IMG/VR virus record: IMGVR_UViG_3300047560_000921 | Coordinates: 62,001 to 126,000 of that record | Strand: one strand, 5' to 3' | Length of the DNA stretch: 64,000 bases | Source of the DNA: a virus | Shown here: in pieces, positions 52,151 to 59,554 of the stretch | Layout: every line of letters begins with the position of its first letter | Position numbering within the stretch: the stretch's first letter is position 1 | Translations under genes and position numbers: made by a program | The notes under the pieces: model-generated | The model's input: the letters and a program-made list of their open reading frames with translations, nothing else | The model's database searches: none | Told to the model about the DNA's origin: nothing

Positions 52151-53230
52151 TTAGTTACCGATATCGATAACAAGGTGTGCATACTTCTTGAAGAACTCTG
52201 GGAAGTTCTTCAGCTTCTTGTGCTCGAAAGGCAGTGCATGTGTCTTCAGAGCAGTATGAGCACCCATAATAACCATTTCAGGTTCGAAGTTATCCATCAT
52301 GTATTGGATAAAGTTTTCGCACATTGGATGCCAGTTAGTCAGGTCACCTGCCTTCTTAGCATTTTGGTATGCGTCGACCAGTTCGTAGCACAAGCTGGCA
52401 GTCAGCGAGTACATTGCGGACACTTCTTTGACCTTCAAGTCCTTGACCTTACCTGCAAGAATGTCAGTAGGGTTAGGCAGTTTGCTGGCAATCTTACGAT
52501 GTGCCATAAACTTAATTGCAAGGCCTTCACCAACGCAACCTGCAACGATGTCAGTTTGCGTAGATTCGCTCAGTGAGCTATCCAGCAAGTCGCTAACAAA
52601 CGCCCAAGAACGAGGAGTTGCAAAACTACGGTCATGCTGTGCAGGATCGAAGTTGTACAGGTCGCCTTTAGCAAAGCTCAGGTAACCAACCACGTCGGAG
52701 TCGATGCGGTTTGCAAGTGCCCACTTTTGCCAATCTTCAAAGTCCACACGGAGTTCCAAGTGAACAAAACGGTTAGCCAGTGGGCTAGGCATACGATAAG
52801 TAACACCCTTGTCAGACATGCGGTTACCTGCGGCAACGATGCCAACACCCTTAGGCAAGTTGTAAGTACCAACCTTCTTGTTCAGCACAAGTTGATAAGC
52901 GGCGGCTTGAACAGCAGGCGCGGCGCTAACAAGTTCGTCCAAGAACAGAATGTTGTCTGCATCTTCGTTAACAGGCAGTTCAGCAGGCGGAGCCCACTTC
53001 ATAGTGTTTTCGGTGGAGTTGTAGTAAGGGATACCTTTAATGTCAGTAGGTTCCCACAGGTTAAGACGAACGTCAGTAACAGGACGGTTGTCTTCAGTTG
53101 CAAGTTCCGCAATCAGGTCGGACTTACCGATACCGGGCGGACCCCAAACCATAACGGGGCGACCCTTCTGAAGGGCTTTGCGAATGATAACTTTAGCTTC
53201 GCTAATCTTAACTGTGCGGGACTCTGCCAT
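52151..53230 (-). CDS. MoxR-type AAA+ ATPase
   Basis: 359 residues. Walker A GPPGIGKS (30-37), Walker B ILFLDEL (94-100), sensor-1 region GVGIVAAGNR and the arginine-finger region PSPLANRFVHLEL are intact; the C terminus is a helical lid. This is the MoxR subgroup that pairs with VWA proteins to remodel or activate targets. Preceded by a promoter (53278-53306) and AGGAG, and ended by a strong terminator. Targets in phage infection are unknown. Confidence 0.88.
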   Translation of the reverse strand: MAESRTVKISEAKVIIRKALQKGRPVMVWGPPGIGKSDLIAELATEDNRPVTDVRLNLWEPTDIKGIPYYNSTENTMKWAPPAELPVNEDADNILFLDELVSAAPAVQAAAYQLVLNKKVGTYNLPKGVGIVAAGNRMSDKGVTYRMPSPLANRFVHLELRVDFEDWQKWALANRIDSDVVGYLSFAKGDLYNFDPAQHDRSFATPRSWAFVSDLLDSSLSESTQTDIVAGCVGEGLAIKFMAHRKIASKLPNPTDILAGKVKDLKVKEVSAMYSLTASLCYELVDAYQNAKKAGDLTNWHPMCENFIQYMMDNFEPEMVIMGAHTALKTHALPFEHKKLKNFPEFFKKYAHLVIDIGN

Positions 53231-53277
53231 TTGTTGCTCCTAAAAATTGCAGTTGAAAAGTGTTTGTTGAAGTGTTT

Positions 53278-53306
53278 ATTATACAATAAATTGTATTTTC
53301 TGTCAA
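53278..53306 (-). promoter_or_regulatory. Sigma-70 promoter of the MoxR gene
   Basis: TTGACA (53301-53306), 17 bp, TATAAT (53278-53283). The -35 and part of the spacer form one arm of a 15-bp inverted repeat. Confidence 0.88.
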
Positions 53307-53339
53307 TTCATTTTTTGCGTAAACTGACAGAAAATACAA
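53291..53339. repeat. 15-bp inverted repeat around the MoxR promoter
   Basis: Arms 53291-53305 and 53325-53339 are perfect reverse complements (TTGTATTTTCTGTCA and TGACAGAAAATACAA), 19 bp apart. One arm is the -35/spacer, the other is the tail of the terminator next door. Confidence 0.8.
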
Positions 53340-53357
53340 GGGCATTGCGCCCTTGTA
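53335..53357 (-). terminator. Intrinsic terminator after the small gene at 53360
   Basis: Minus strand TACAAGGGC-gcaat-GCCCTTGTA then TTTTCT: 9-bp perfect stem with a 5-nt loop, directly after the stop at 53360. Confidence 0.85.
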
Positions 53358-53359
53358 TG

Positions 53360-53593
53360 TTAGGCGCTAGCCGCGTCTTTTTCTGCCTCGGTTGCATTAG
53401 GCATGACCTTGTCGAGGTGGCCCTCGGCGCGGATTTCTGCTTTGGTCATTGCACGGGGCAACTCAACAAAGTTAACATCCGTATGGCCGTTCTTCATAAG
53501 AACTTTGATGCGAGTTGCATCATTAGTAAAGCGAGCCTTTACCTTGCCTTTAAGAGTTGAAACACCAACGTAAGTAAAAGTTTTATCAGACAT
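53360..53593 (-). CDS. Small conserved hypothetical protein
   Basis: 77 residues, beta-rich N-terminal half (FTYVGVSTLKGKVKARFTND, IKVLMKNGHTDVNFVEL), then RAMTKAEIRAEGHLDK and an Ala/Glu tail. Ribosome site AGGAG. Expressed from one or more of three tandem promoters upstream and closed by a terminator, so it is a single-gene early unit. Confidence 0.7.
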   Translation of the reverse strand: MSDKTFTYVGVSTLKGKVKARFTNDATRIKVLMKNGHTDVNFVELPRAMTKAEIRAEGHLDKVMPNATEAEKDAASA

Positions 53594-53615
53594 ACATGAC
53601 TCCTGTCATTAGTTT

Positions 53616-53638
53616 AAAAAATGTAGCACTGCGCTACA
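53616..53638 (-). other. Stem-loop at the 5' end of the mRNA for 53360-53593
   Basis: Minus strand TGTAGC-gcagt-GCTACA-TTTTTT. The stem begins at 53638, the predicted +1 of the promoter at 53645-53673. It could be a 5' protective hairpin, an attenuator, or the terminator of transcripts from the two promoters further upstream. Confidence 0.6.
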
Positions 53639-53644
53639 GCCATT

Positions 53645-53673
53645 ATGTTACTACGAATTCGAATTCTTGTCAA
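53645..53673 (-). promoter_or_regulatory. Sigma-70 promoter, third of a tandem set
   Basis: TTGACA (53668-53673), 17 bp, TAACAT (53645-53650). Nearest promoter to the gene at 53360-53593. Confidence 0.7.
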
Positions 53674-53716
53674 TATGTTTTGGAAGAATTGAATTTGCGA
53701 TAACATAAATTCCCTA

Positions 53717-53854
53717 CTAAGCCATTATTATACAATAAATGGATTTAATTGTCAACCAAAAAACAAGCCCTACGACAGCCCATTCTACAAGAGTAAAATT
53801 AGTACTAATGTACGCATTGTACACTGTACGCAGGAGCTTGTTTTTATACCACAT
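53717..53854 (-). CDS. Possible 45-residue membrane protein, leaderless
   Basis: Reads MWYKNKLLRTVYNAYISTN and then a hydrophobic segment VEWAVVGLVFWLTIKSIYC ending IIMA. One transmembrane helix with a basic N-terminal side. ATG lies 5 nt after TATAAT of the promoter at 53860, the same spacing as at 62998. The last codons are the next promoter (53727-53755). Alternatively the same stretch is a short non-coding RNA: AACAAGC near its 5' end can pair with GCTTGTT before a T-tract near 53760. Confidence 0.4.
   Translation of the reverse strand: MWYKNKLLRTVYNAYISTNFTLVEWAVVGLVFWLTIKSIYCIIMA
53727..53755 (-). promoter_or_regulatory. Sigma-70 promoter, second of a tandem set
   Basis: TTGACA (53750-53755), 17 bp, TATAAT (53727-53732). 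No gene starts between it and the next promoter. Confidence 0.8.
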
Positions 53855-53859
53855 GATGT

Positions 53860-53888
53860 ATTATACAATAAATTGGATTTATTGTCAA
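53860..53888 (-). promoter_or_regulatory. Sigma-70 promoter, first of a tandem set
   Basis: TTGACA (53883-53888), 17 bp, TATAAT (53860-53865); all 29 bp identical to 56884-56912. Begins at the base after the stop codon of 53889-54161. Confidence 0.85.
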
Positions 53889-54161
53889 TCAGATGGCCAT
53901 TTGGACCATCATTGCGTCTTCGGCGTAGCACCCAATCCAGTAAGGTCTAGACATACCACTTGGCGCATGTCCGAACTTAGTAGTCCACCGACCTTGCTGA
54001 CGACTGGTACACCAATTGTCTCTACTGTACTGAGATCCAATTACACGTTCGAACGCACGACTTACGTCTTGTGCTTCCTTACCGTAACTGTTAAACCGAA
54101 ACGCATGTGAGTATCCTTGATGATATAGGCTATGTGTCTTGTTCAGCTTCACTAGCCTCAT
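53889..54161 (-). CDS. Conserved hypothetical protein
   Basis: 90 residues from ATG 54161: MRLVKLNKTHSLYHQGYSHA, then SRAFERVIGSQYSRDNWC and YWIGCYAEDAM. The aromatic ending resembles short phage proteins I cannot name. A start further up (54176) or a GTG at 54152 with GAGG is possible. Overlaps the HNH gene by 32 bp. Confidence 0.6.
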   Translation of the reverse strand: MRLVKLNKTHSLYHQGYSHAFRFNSYGKEAQDVSRAFERVIGSQYSRDNWCTSRQQGRWTTKFGHAPSGMSRPYWIGCYAEDAMMVQMAI

Positions 54162-54612
54162 TGAACTTTTTTGCACCTAAATAATCCTTGTTCTTCATAG
54201 TTTTAATTCTATGGCATCTGCAACACCTAGTAACAATATTACCTTTTGTGTCACTGCCGCCATCGCTTTTTAAATGTTGATGGTCGCCTTCAAGTGTGGC
54301 TCGCATACATGCAAGTTTATGAAACGGGTCTTCAATGTCATCAAATGCAGAATCTGTCCTAGGATCATATCCGCAGTCGTTGCAAACCCAATCACGATAA
54401 AATGTATGCGGACGATCCGCCTTACCCATGCCACCATATTCCGTAAGCATCAATTGATGTTCGCGGCAGTAACTATCACTACCTGGTCCTTCAAAATCAG
54501 TTAACGCAAGGTCGCAATCTTCTAATCGACACACGGGAACATACCGCACTTGACTCTTCAGAAGGCTAAAACTCTTACGCTTGTCCTTTATGGGATCACG
54601 CAGTTTAGACAT
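54130..54612 (-). CDS. HNH endonuclease (phage type)
   Basis: 160 residues. Two Cys pairs early (VCRLEDC...YCREH) and VCNDCGYD form a zinc site; LEGDHQHLKSDGGSDTKGN and TRCCRCHRIKTMKNK hold the DH, N and Cys pair of the HNH motif. ATG 54612 overlaps the preceding stop (TAATG); a GTG two codons earlier is possible. Could be a free-standing homing endonuclease or act in packaging or recombination. Confidence 0.75.
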   Translation of the reverse strand: MSKLRDPIKDKRKSFSLLKSQVRYVPVCRLEDCDLALTDFEGPGSDSYCREHQLMLTEYGGMGKADRPHTFYRDWVCNDCGYDPRTDSAFDDIEDPFHKLACMRATLEGDHQHLKSDGGSDTKGNIVTRCCRCHRIKTMKNKDYLGAKKFNEASEAEQDT

Positions 54613-55766
54613 TACCACAGTTCCTTCTTAGAAGGAACAAACTCGCCATCGCTATCTACAGCAGGCACTTTGAGTTTGGTGCTTTTACGCAGTTGCGCTA
54701 GCAGAAACGGACCACCGCACTTCCACTCCTTATTAAAGCCTTTAACTTTAATTTCGCCTTCGTCGTCTCGTTCGGCGTCAGGATTGTTAGCATTAGCCGC
54801 GCGGTACCACGCACTATAGACCATCTTACACTTACTCCAAAACGGCCCGCTTGGGCTAAAGTCTGCATCAAAATAGTCCAACGTAAACTGTGCAAATACC
54901 TTAAGGTATTCTGAATCTACTTCAATACCTGCTTTGTAGCAAGCATCGAAAAACTCAAACAATTGGCGTGCTTCCTTGCCTGCTACTGGACGTTGTTGAT
55001 TAATCAATACCCAATATTCGGCAAACATCCTTGTGACTTCGGGATCTTTGATATTCGTTTCGCTCTTACTCATGATAGTATCAGCCAGCAAAGTAAACGC
55101 ACCTACTTCATTTTCGTCTCCGAACTTTTCGTGTGTAACAAAAATACCTGCGGACTCGAGATAACTTTGCTTGAGTTCTGTAGAAATCCAAAGCGGATCA
55201 TCTGCACCATCGACTCGTACGCCCGACACCATTTGACGCCACAAGTCAATAAAGTCCAATGGCTCTTTAGCGTCGCCGTTGAGCAAAATAAAGTTACGAC
55301 GAATTTCTGCTTTTTGCTTGACGTTGTACACTACAACCGGCACCATCAATTCGGCAATGCGTTCTCCAAATGCCTTAGTTGCAAGTGCATAGAGCACAAT
55401 CGCAGTATGTTGTCCGTCCCATGCAATGTAATAGCCAGGCTTCTCGGGGTCTTTGTAGACCTGAATAGCCATAACCATCGTTTCCTTAAAGTAAGAAATA
55501 ATATTAAGGATATGATTCAAGTTGACTTGTCGTTGCATAGTGGTGTCAATAAGGATCTTGTCCATTGGCACTTGAATGGCTTGACAAAGTTGCATATCCG
55601 CAAACTTCTTCCATTCTTTATGTCGACGCTTAAATTCTTCAATCATTCGATCCAGCAAAGGTTCGAAAGAGTCGCCGAGGCTTTCTACAAGGCGTTCCCG
55701 CAAAGAAACAAAATGACTTTCTTTTTGATTATAAAAATTGTTTACCTTTGTTGCGTAAGCACTCAT
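54612..55766 (-). CDS. ParB/sulfiredoxin-like domain protein
   Basis: 384 residues. QVPMDKILIDTTMQRQVNLN and YYIAWDGQHTAIVLYAL (DGQH at 117-120) are the ParB-like nuclease/CTPase fold seen in phage and DNA-modification proteins; the remaining 220 residues are helical. No helix-turn-helix partner or parS-like repeat is visible, so partitioning is unlikely. Precedes the HNH gene with a TAATG overlap; the pair may act on DNA together. Confidence 0.65.
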   Translation of the reverse strand: MSAYATKVNNFYNQKESHFVSLRERLVESLGDSFEPLLDRMIEEFKRRHKEWKKFADMQLCQAIQVPMDKILIDTTMQRQVNLNHILNIISYFKETMVMAIQVYKDPEKPGYYIAWDGQHTAIVLYALATKAFGERIAELMVPVVVYNVKQKAEIRRNFILLNGDAKEPLDFIDLWRQMVSGVRVDGADDPLWISTELKQSYLESAGIFVTHEKFGDENEVGAFTLLADTIMSKSETNIKDPEVTRMFAEYWVLINQQRPVAGKEARQLFEFFDACYKAGIEVDSEYLKVFAQFTLDYFDADFSPSGPFWSKCKMVYSAWYRAANANNPDAERDDEGEIKVKGFNKEWKCGGPFLLAQLRKSTKLKVPAVDSDGEFVPSKKELW

Positions 55767-55951
55767 ACGACTTCCTTTTCATTTTCCAAAATAATGTTAC
55801 TAATTGTATTCAGCACAACCATCATGCCAGTGTATGCATGGGGGTTGCCCATCATAAGTTCCATGGCATAATTGTATGCTTCGTTGAGGTCAGTGCCACG
55901 GTCAGCAAACATGCCATTTCGAATACCCTTAGCCAGTTCAATGTTAGTCAT
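55763..55951 (-). CDS. Small hypothetical protein
   Basis: 62 residues, helical (MTNIELAKGIRNGMFADRG; YAMELMMGNPHAY). AAGGAG precedes the ATG, which overlaps the preceding stop. No family recognised. Confidence 0.65.
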   Translation of the reverse strand: MTNIELAKGIRNGMFADRGTDLNEAYNYAMELMMGNPHAYTGMMVVLNTISNIILENEKEVV

Positions 55952-56400
55952 TATACAGTCTCCTTAACAGCTTCTAATGCTTCGGACAATACAACCAGTT
56001 TCTTGTAAAACTTAGTATCACGTTGATATACGTTGCCCACATACCACACACCATCCTTCATGATGTAGTACCATTCGCCACAGCAGTCTTCAACACGCTC
56101 AACGAACGCTTCGAAGGTACCGTCAGTTTTGAACTCGCCGTCACTCTCGCCACGATCCCGTCCGTAAAACACAGTGATGCCTTCGGCGGGCTTTTCAAAC
56201 GAGTGTTCAACACCGTCGGGGATTTCAATTTTGGTTCCCAGGCTAGACATGTCGCCTAGTGCTACAAGATGATTGGCTTTGGCGCTGTCGTAATTCTCTT
56301 GCAGAATACGACCATTGTGCTCCAGATAGCCATCCCAATGGCAATAAACAGATTTACAGTTGTCACCGTGCATGACAGCAATGCGTGAACGAGTACCCAT
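55951..56400 (-). CDS. Conserved phage protein (MGTRSRIAV family)
   Basis: 149 residues beginning MGTRSRIAVMHGDNCKSVYC, HWDGYLEHNGRILQE. This N terminus is widespread in phages and some bacteria without known function; Cys-Tyr/Trp-His-Trp-Asp pattern suggests an enzyme fold. WYYIMKDGVWYVGNV closes the domain. Promoter at 56424-56452. Confidence 0.75.
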   Translation of the reverse strand: MGTRSRIAVMHGDNCKSVYCHWDGYLEHNGRILQENYDSAKANHLVALGDMSSLGTKIEIPDGVEHSFEKPAEGITVFYGRDRGESDGEFKTDGTFEAFVERVEDCCGEWYYIMKDGVWYVGNVYQRDTKFYKKLVVLSEALEAVKETV

Positions 56401-56423
56401 GTTAACTCCTAGTTGAATTCGTT

Positions 56424-56452
56424 ATTATACAATAAAATGATTTTTGGATCAA
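56424..56452 (-). promoter_or_regulatory. Sigma-70 promoter (weaker -35)
   Basis: TTGATC (56447-56452), 17 bp, TATAAT (56424-56429). The stop codon of 56449-56622 overlaps its -35 box. Confidence 0.7.
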
Positions 56453-56622
56453 CCCTCGACGTCGAACTGGTCAGCATCCATAACTTTTGCAAGACGCTGT
56501 GCCAGTAGCATAGCATGAGAATAGTCGTCGGACTCGATTTCGTAGGTCATCTTTGCTTGGAAGTCAGTGTACAAACTGTTATCCAAGTTTGTAAACAGAA
56601 GTGTTACTTGATATTTGTGCAT
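56449..56622 (-). CDS. Small hypothetical protein
   Basis: 57 residues: MHKYQVTLLFTNLDNSLYTD, FQAKMTYEIESDDYSHAMLL, then AQRLAKVMDADQFDVEG. A beta-hairpin followed by a helix. ATG is 2 nt after the preceding stop, so translation is coupled; no separate ribosome site. Confidence 0.65.
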   Translation of the reverse strand: MHKYQVTLLFTNLDNSLYTDFQAKMTYEIESDDYSHAMLLAQRLAKVMDADQFDVEG

Positions 56623-56624
56623 AA

Positions 56625-56852
56625 TTAAGCAGCCTGCTTGGCTTCCATCATTTCGGACAGGATGAACTTAGCGATGTTGATTTGTTTACGAGCGGCTTCG
56701 GTGCGACCCATAGCCATCAGTTCTTGTGCATCGGACAGTACACCCATTGCAACCATTTCCAGGCCTGTGAACTTAGCTGTAATGCTTTCCATGTACTGTT
56801 CGCGGATATCCGATGCAGACATACCGTAGCAGTTAGTTTCGAATTCAGTCAT
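56625..56852 (-). CDS. Small helical phage protein
   Basis: 75 residues: MTEFETNCYGMSASDIREQY, LEMVAMGVLSDAQELMAMG, RKQINIAKFILSEMM. Resembles short early proteins found in several myoviruses. Ribosome site GGAG and a consensus promoter at 56884-56912. Confidence 0.7.
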   Translation of the reverse strand: MTEFETNCYGMSASDIREQYMESITAKFTGLEMVAMGVLSDAQELMAMGRTEAARKQINIAKFILSEMMEAKQAA

Positions 56853-56883
56853 TTAATTCTCCTGTTTGCGTTACAATACAAGT

Positions 56884-56912
56884 ATTATACAATAAATTGG
56901 ATTTATTGTCAA
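56884..56912 (-). promoter_or_regulatory. Sigma-70 promoter
   Basis: TTGACA (56907-56912), 17 bp, TATAAT (56884-56889); identical over 29 bp to 53860-53888. Confidence 0.88.
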
Positions 56913-56917
56913 TCCAA

Positions 56918-57106
56918 TTAACGGGTTGCAAGCCTTGTCAGTACAGCCATCATTTCTGGAGTTTCCAGACGTTCTTTAAGACTTTCCAGGGCCAAACTCT
57001 GTTGTGTAAAAACAACACCGCCGTATGCTTGCTGATACGTGTCTGCGAGCGCTTTGATGTAGAATGTGTAAACTTTGCCTTTTTTGGTAATCAGTGTGTA
57101 CTGCAT
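56918..57106 (-). CDS. Small hypothetical protein
   Basis: 62 residues from ATG 57106 (MQYTLITKKGKVYTFYIKAL), with AGGA 8 nt upstream. The longer frame would start inside the promoter at 57137-57165 and is excluded. Beta-hairpin then helix (SLALESLKERLETPEMMAVL). No family recognised. Confidence 0.65.
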   Translation of the reverse strand: MQYTLITKKGKVYTFYIKALADTYQQAYGGVVFTQQSLALESLKERLETPEMMAVLTRLATR

Positions 57107-57136
57107 TCTATGTCCTGTTTTGCTTGCTATGAAATA

Positions 57137-57165
57137 ATTATACAATAAATTGGATTTCTAGTCAA
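57137..57165 (-). promoter_or_regulatory. Sigma-70 promoter
   Basis: TTGACT (57160-57165), 17 bp, TATAAT (57137-57142). Confidence 0.85.
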
Positions 57166-57180
57166 CCAAAATTTGTAGTA

Positions 57181-57798
57181 CTATTGTTTAAGTCTTGCGT
57201 TCTTAAAACCTTGCATGGTAAATGCAAGCCGTTCTAATTGAATTACATGCTTGGGACAAATAAATCGATATATTACATATAAACTGGCAAACTCTTTAGT
57301 AATAATATCAACAGGATATACAGACGGAACTAGATACGGTTGGTTAATATCCAAAGATAAAATAGTATCGCCGATTAATTCCTTTTTAAATGAATATGTT
57401 TTATCGTTGATAATGTTATCGGGATATTGCTTAAAATTAATAGTAACTTGACCGCTGATAGGAACAATAATAGAATATGGTGCTACTATTTTGTTTCCTG
57501 CTTCGGTGGTTTTAAGGAACTCATTAAAGTCATCCCAATTAGTTTGTTGTTCTGTACCTATTAACAATTCTGTGCCCCACGTAGTATGTCTTTGTTGGCC
57601 TACTAAATCAACGACATTGGGCGCAATATTATTTTCTAAACAGAATATTGTTGAATAATAATTTTCATTAGGAGGTAATCCTAATACATTAACTGACTTG
57701 TTGGATTTAATTGTTTTGTCCAACCATGCAGAAGTACAATACTGTTTAAAGTCAGAATAGTTATTATCAAAACTTAATTCAAAAACAGGTACATGCAT
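57181..57798 (-). CDS. Hypothetical protein
   Basis: 205 residues with cupin-like beta features (YSIIVPISGQVTINFKQYPD; SLDINQPYLVPSVYPVD) and an N-terminal MHVPVFELSFDNNYSDFKQY. A possible small oxygenase-like barrel, but no metal motif is visible. Overlaps the next gene by 1 bp (57798). Confidence 0.55.
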   Translation of the reverse strand: MHVPVFELSFDNNYSDFKQYCTSAWLDKTIKSNKSVNVLGLPPNENYYSTIFCLENNIAPNVVDLVGQQRHTTWGTELLIGTEQQTNWDDFNEFLKTTEAGNKIVAPYSIIVPISGQVTINFKQYPDNIINDKTYSFKKELIGDTILSLDINQPYLVPSVYPVDIITKEFASLYVIYRFICPKHVIQLERLAFTMQGFKNARLKQ

Positions 57799-58202
57799 TA
57801 TACTATGTATACTTGCTCTAGGAATACCTTAAGTAAATCAGCAGGCATGTTGTTTTCATTTTTCCATGCCAGTCTGTTTTTCATTGCCGTAAACCAGAAC
57901 ATACTATTATTAGATTCACCGTCTAGTTTTCTATTATAAAAGTAATCGTCGGTCCATTTGTCGCTAGGACGCATCACCTCAGGTAAATGTTCTCGTATTC
58001 TTTGATACTCGTTATATAGAATATCTGTGCTATTAGTGCCAACACTTGCCCCCGAGAACTTGCCAACTAATGCCAATGCAGTAGTATAAGTCATGGCAAT
58101 ATCATGCCATACTACCCACTTGTCATTTACTTGTACAGGCCGTTTAGATAATGTGCTTATCAGTTTAGCCTGATTAAAATCGTCAATATGTAGCACTTTC
58201 AT
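57798..58202 (-). CDS. Hypothetical protein
   Basis: 134 residues, helical, with WVVWHDIAMTYTTALALVGK and FWFTAMKNRLAWKNENNMPA. No family recognised. Overlaps both neighbours (20 bp with the nucleotidyltransferase gene), so the three are one unit. Confidence 0.55.
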   Translation of the reverse strand: MKVLHIDDFNQAKLISTLSKRPVQVNDKWVVWHDIAMTYTTALALVGKFSGASVGTNSTDILYNEYQRIREHLPEVMRPSDKWTDDYFYNRKLDGESNNSMFWFTAMKNRLAWKNENNMPADLLKVFLEQVYIV

Positions 58203-58839
58203 CTTTAACAGTCCAGTCGAGGTCGGGTTGATTTAGGAAAGAATGAAGTTCTTCCGCAGGCATTTTATATCCGTAGATATTATACTTGATAAAGCGAGTG
58301 ATAAATCCCTCTGCTAGGTATTTTGTACAGCGCAAACGTCCGTGAGCTAAATCTTCTAGGGCTTGGTCGCCGAAAATAAATGTACCTTGTCCGTCAGTGG
58401 CAATTTTGCAAACACTAAAATCAAAGTCATTAAAAATTTCTGTTAATGAAGAATAAAACTTCTTGCGGATTAACTGTACTTTGTATTCAGAGCTTTGTTT
58501 ACTACTCTTACTGAACATTGATAGTTCGAGTTTATCAATTAAACCGGGCTCTTTATACACACCTGTAGTTGTTTCTGGTTCCCAGTCTACATTAATATTA
58601 ACTGTAACAGCATTATCAGTTGTATACGGGCTAGATATTCTGTGTTGGTTAACTCTGTTGGATGCTTCGGACCATTTACCAACATTACTGTACCACACAT
58701 CGACGTCATTGAGTGGACTGCCTAGGAATAAACACCTTGCGGCACCACCGGCAATCCATGCACCGTCACCAATGCCACAGGCTGATAATAGTTTTGGCGG
58801 CAAATGTTTTGATTTATCGGAAATAAAGATAGTTTGCAT
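58183..58839 (-). CDS. Nucleotidyltransferase-like protein (poly(A) polymerase head type)
   Basis: 218 residues. AWIAGGAARCLFLGSPLNDVDVW (residues 27-49) matches the G-G-x-x-R-(x)n-L-G...D-x-D pattern of the CCA-adding/poly(A) polymerase family; DFSVCKIATDGQGTF is the third-acid strand. The RNA-binding domains of CCA enzymes are missing. It may be an antitoxin-like or minimal nucleotidyltransferase. ATG lies 6 nt after a TATACT box with no ribosome site, so the mRNA is probably leaderless. Confidence 0.65.
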   Translation of the reverse strand: MQTIFISDKSKHLPPKLLSACGIGDGAWIAGGAARCLFLGSPLNDVDVWYSNVGKWSEASNRVNQHRISSPYTTDNAVTVNINVDWEPETTTGVYKEPGLIDKLELSMFSKSSKQSSEYKVQLIRKKFYSSLTEIFNDFDFSVCKIATDGQGTFIFGDQALEDLAHGRLRCTKYLAEGFITRFIKYNIYGYKMPAEELHSFLNQPDLDWTVKDESATY

Positions 58840-58845
58840 AATGCA

Positions 58846-58874
58846 AGTATAGCATTATTGTTCATTATCGTCAA
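58846..58874 (-). promoter_or_regulatory. Sigma-70 promoter, leaderless geometry
   Basis: TTGACG (58869-58874), 17 bp, TATACT (58846-58851); 6 nt to ATG 58839. Confidence 0.65.
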
Positions 58875-59214
58875 GGTTGACTCCAACCGTTTGTCCTAAA
58901 TGCTCAATGTCGCCACCATTTAACTTGAGCATAAAGGCATCCTGTTCACTGAATAGCCAAATAGCACTGCCAGTTATGTAATATGGAAAGGTCATTGCTC
59001 TTTCCAATATAATTAAGTGCTTGTTTCGTATTCTATGTTCTTTGTCTAATTGGATTTTGTAACTAGTGAATATAGGTTGGAGTAACATAAACCCTTGTTT
59101 GGTTAGTCTAGTACCACTACCTTTATTGTAGTTGTAAAAGACATGCCATGGATTTACTTTATCTAGTTTGTGGAACTTTTTAATCTCTTCGGTGATGACT
59201 TCACTTAGATTCAT
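58855..59214 (-). CDS. Conserved hypothetical phage protein
   Basis: 119 residues: HVFYNYNKGSGTRLTKQGFM, KHLIILERAMTFPYYITGSA. I recognise the first motif from T4-like phages as a small protein of unknown function. Overlaps the next upstream gene by 14 bp; its 3' end carries the promoter of 58183-58839. Confidence 0.65.
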   Translation of the reverse strand: MNLSEVITEEIKKFHKLDKVNPWHVFYNYNKGSGTRLTKQGFMLLQPIFTSYKIQLDKEHRIRNKHLIILERAMTFPYYITGSAIWLFSEQDAFMLKLNGGDIEHLGQTVGVNLDDNEQ

Positions 59215-59497
59215 CTGATAGAGGCTTACCTTGTGTTAACTCAAACACTTGGAATTTATCAGTTTTAAAAAGTTTATTAAGTCTTTCAGCTAGGTTAAAT
59301 GCGTGTCCGCTATTGCTGAATGAAACTTTCTTGTACTTAGGGCCAGGATAGTTAACTAGACTGTTTAGTGTGCGAAGATTAATCGGATTACCGTCGTAGA
59401 ATACTGCAAAGATGGCATCTGCTTCTAGGATTTGTTCGCTTTTGTATGTTTTAGGGTTAGTGTAATCTAACAGTATCTGTGGTTTAGGTCTCGCCAT
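59201..59497 (-). CDS. Conserved hypothetical phage protein
   Basis: 98 residues: MARPKPQILLDYTNPKTYKS, EADAIFAVFYDGNPINLRTL, and HAFNLAERLNKLFKTDKFQV. Looks like a small alpha/beta protein. GGAAG ribosome site and a TAAATA box upstream. Confidence 0.65.
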   Translation of the reverse strand: MARPKPQILLDYTNPKTYKSEQILEADAIFAVFYDGNPINLRTLNSLVNYPGPKYKKVSFSNSGHAFNLAERLNKLFKTDKFQVFELTQGKPLSDESK

Positions 59498-59513
59498 CGT
59501 AACTTCCTTTGTA

Positions 59514-59527
59514 TGGATATTTATCCA
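59514..59527 (-). promoter_or_regulatory. TAAATA box within a 14-bp palindrome
   Basis: TGGATATTTATCCA; the minus strand reads ATAAATA (box 59518-59523), 20 nt before ATG 59497. Could be a late promoter or, as a palindrome, a binding site. Confidence 0.4.
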
Positions 59528-59554
59528 TTAAAGTAAGTTTTTATTGGCTTTAGA

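Noticed and set aside
54612-55766. ParB-like protein as evidence of a plasmid-like partition system
   Set aside because: No ParA, no repeated parS-like sites and no helix-turn-helix region are visible; the domain is common in lytic phages in other roles.
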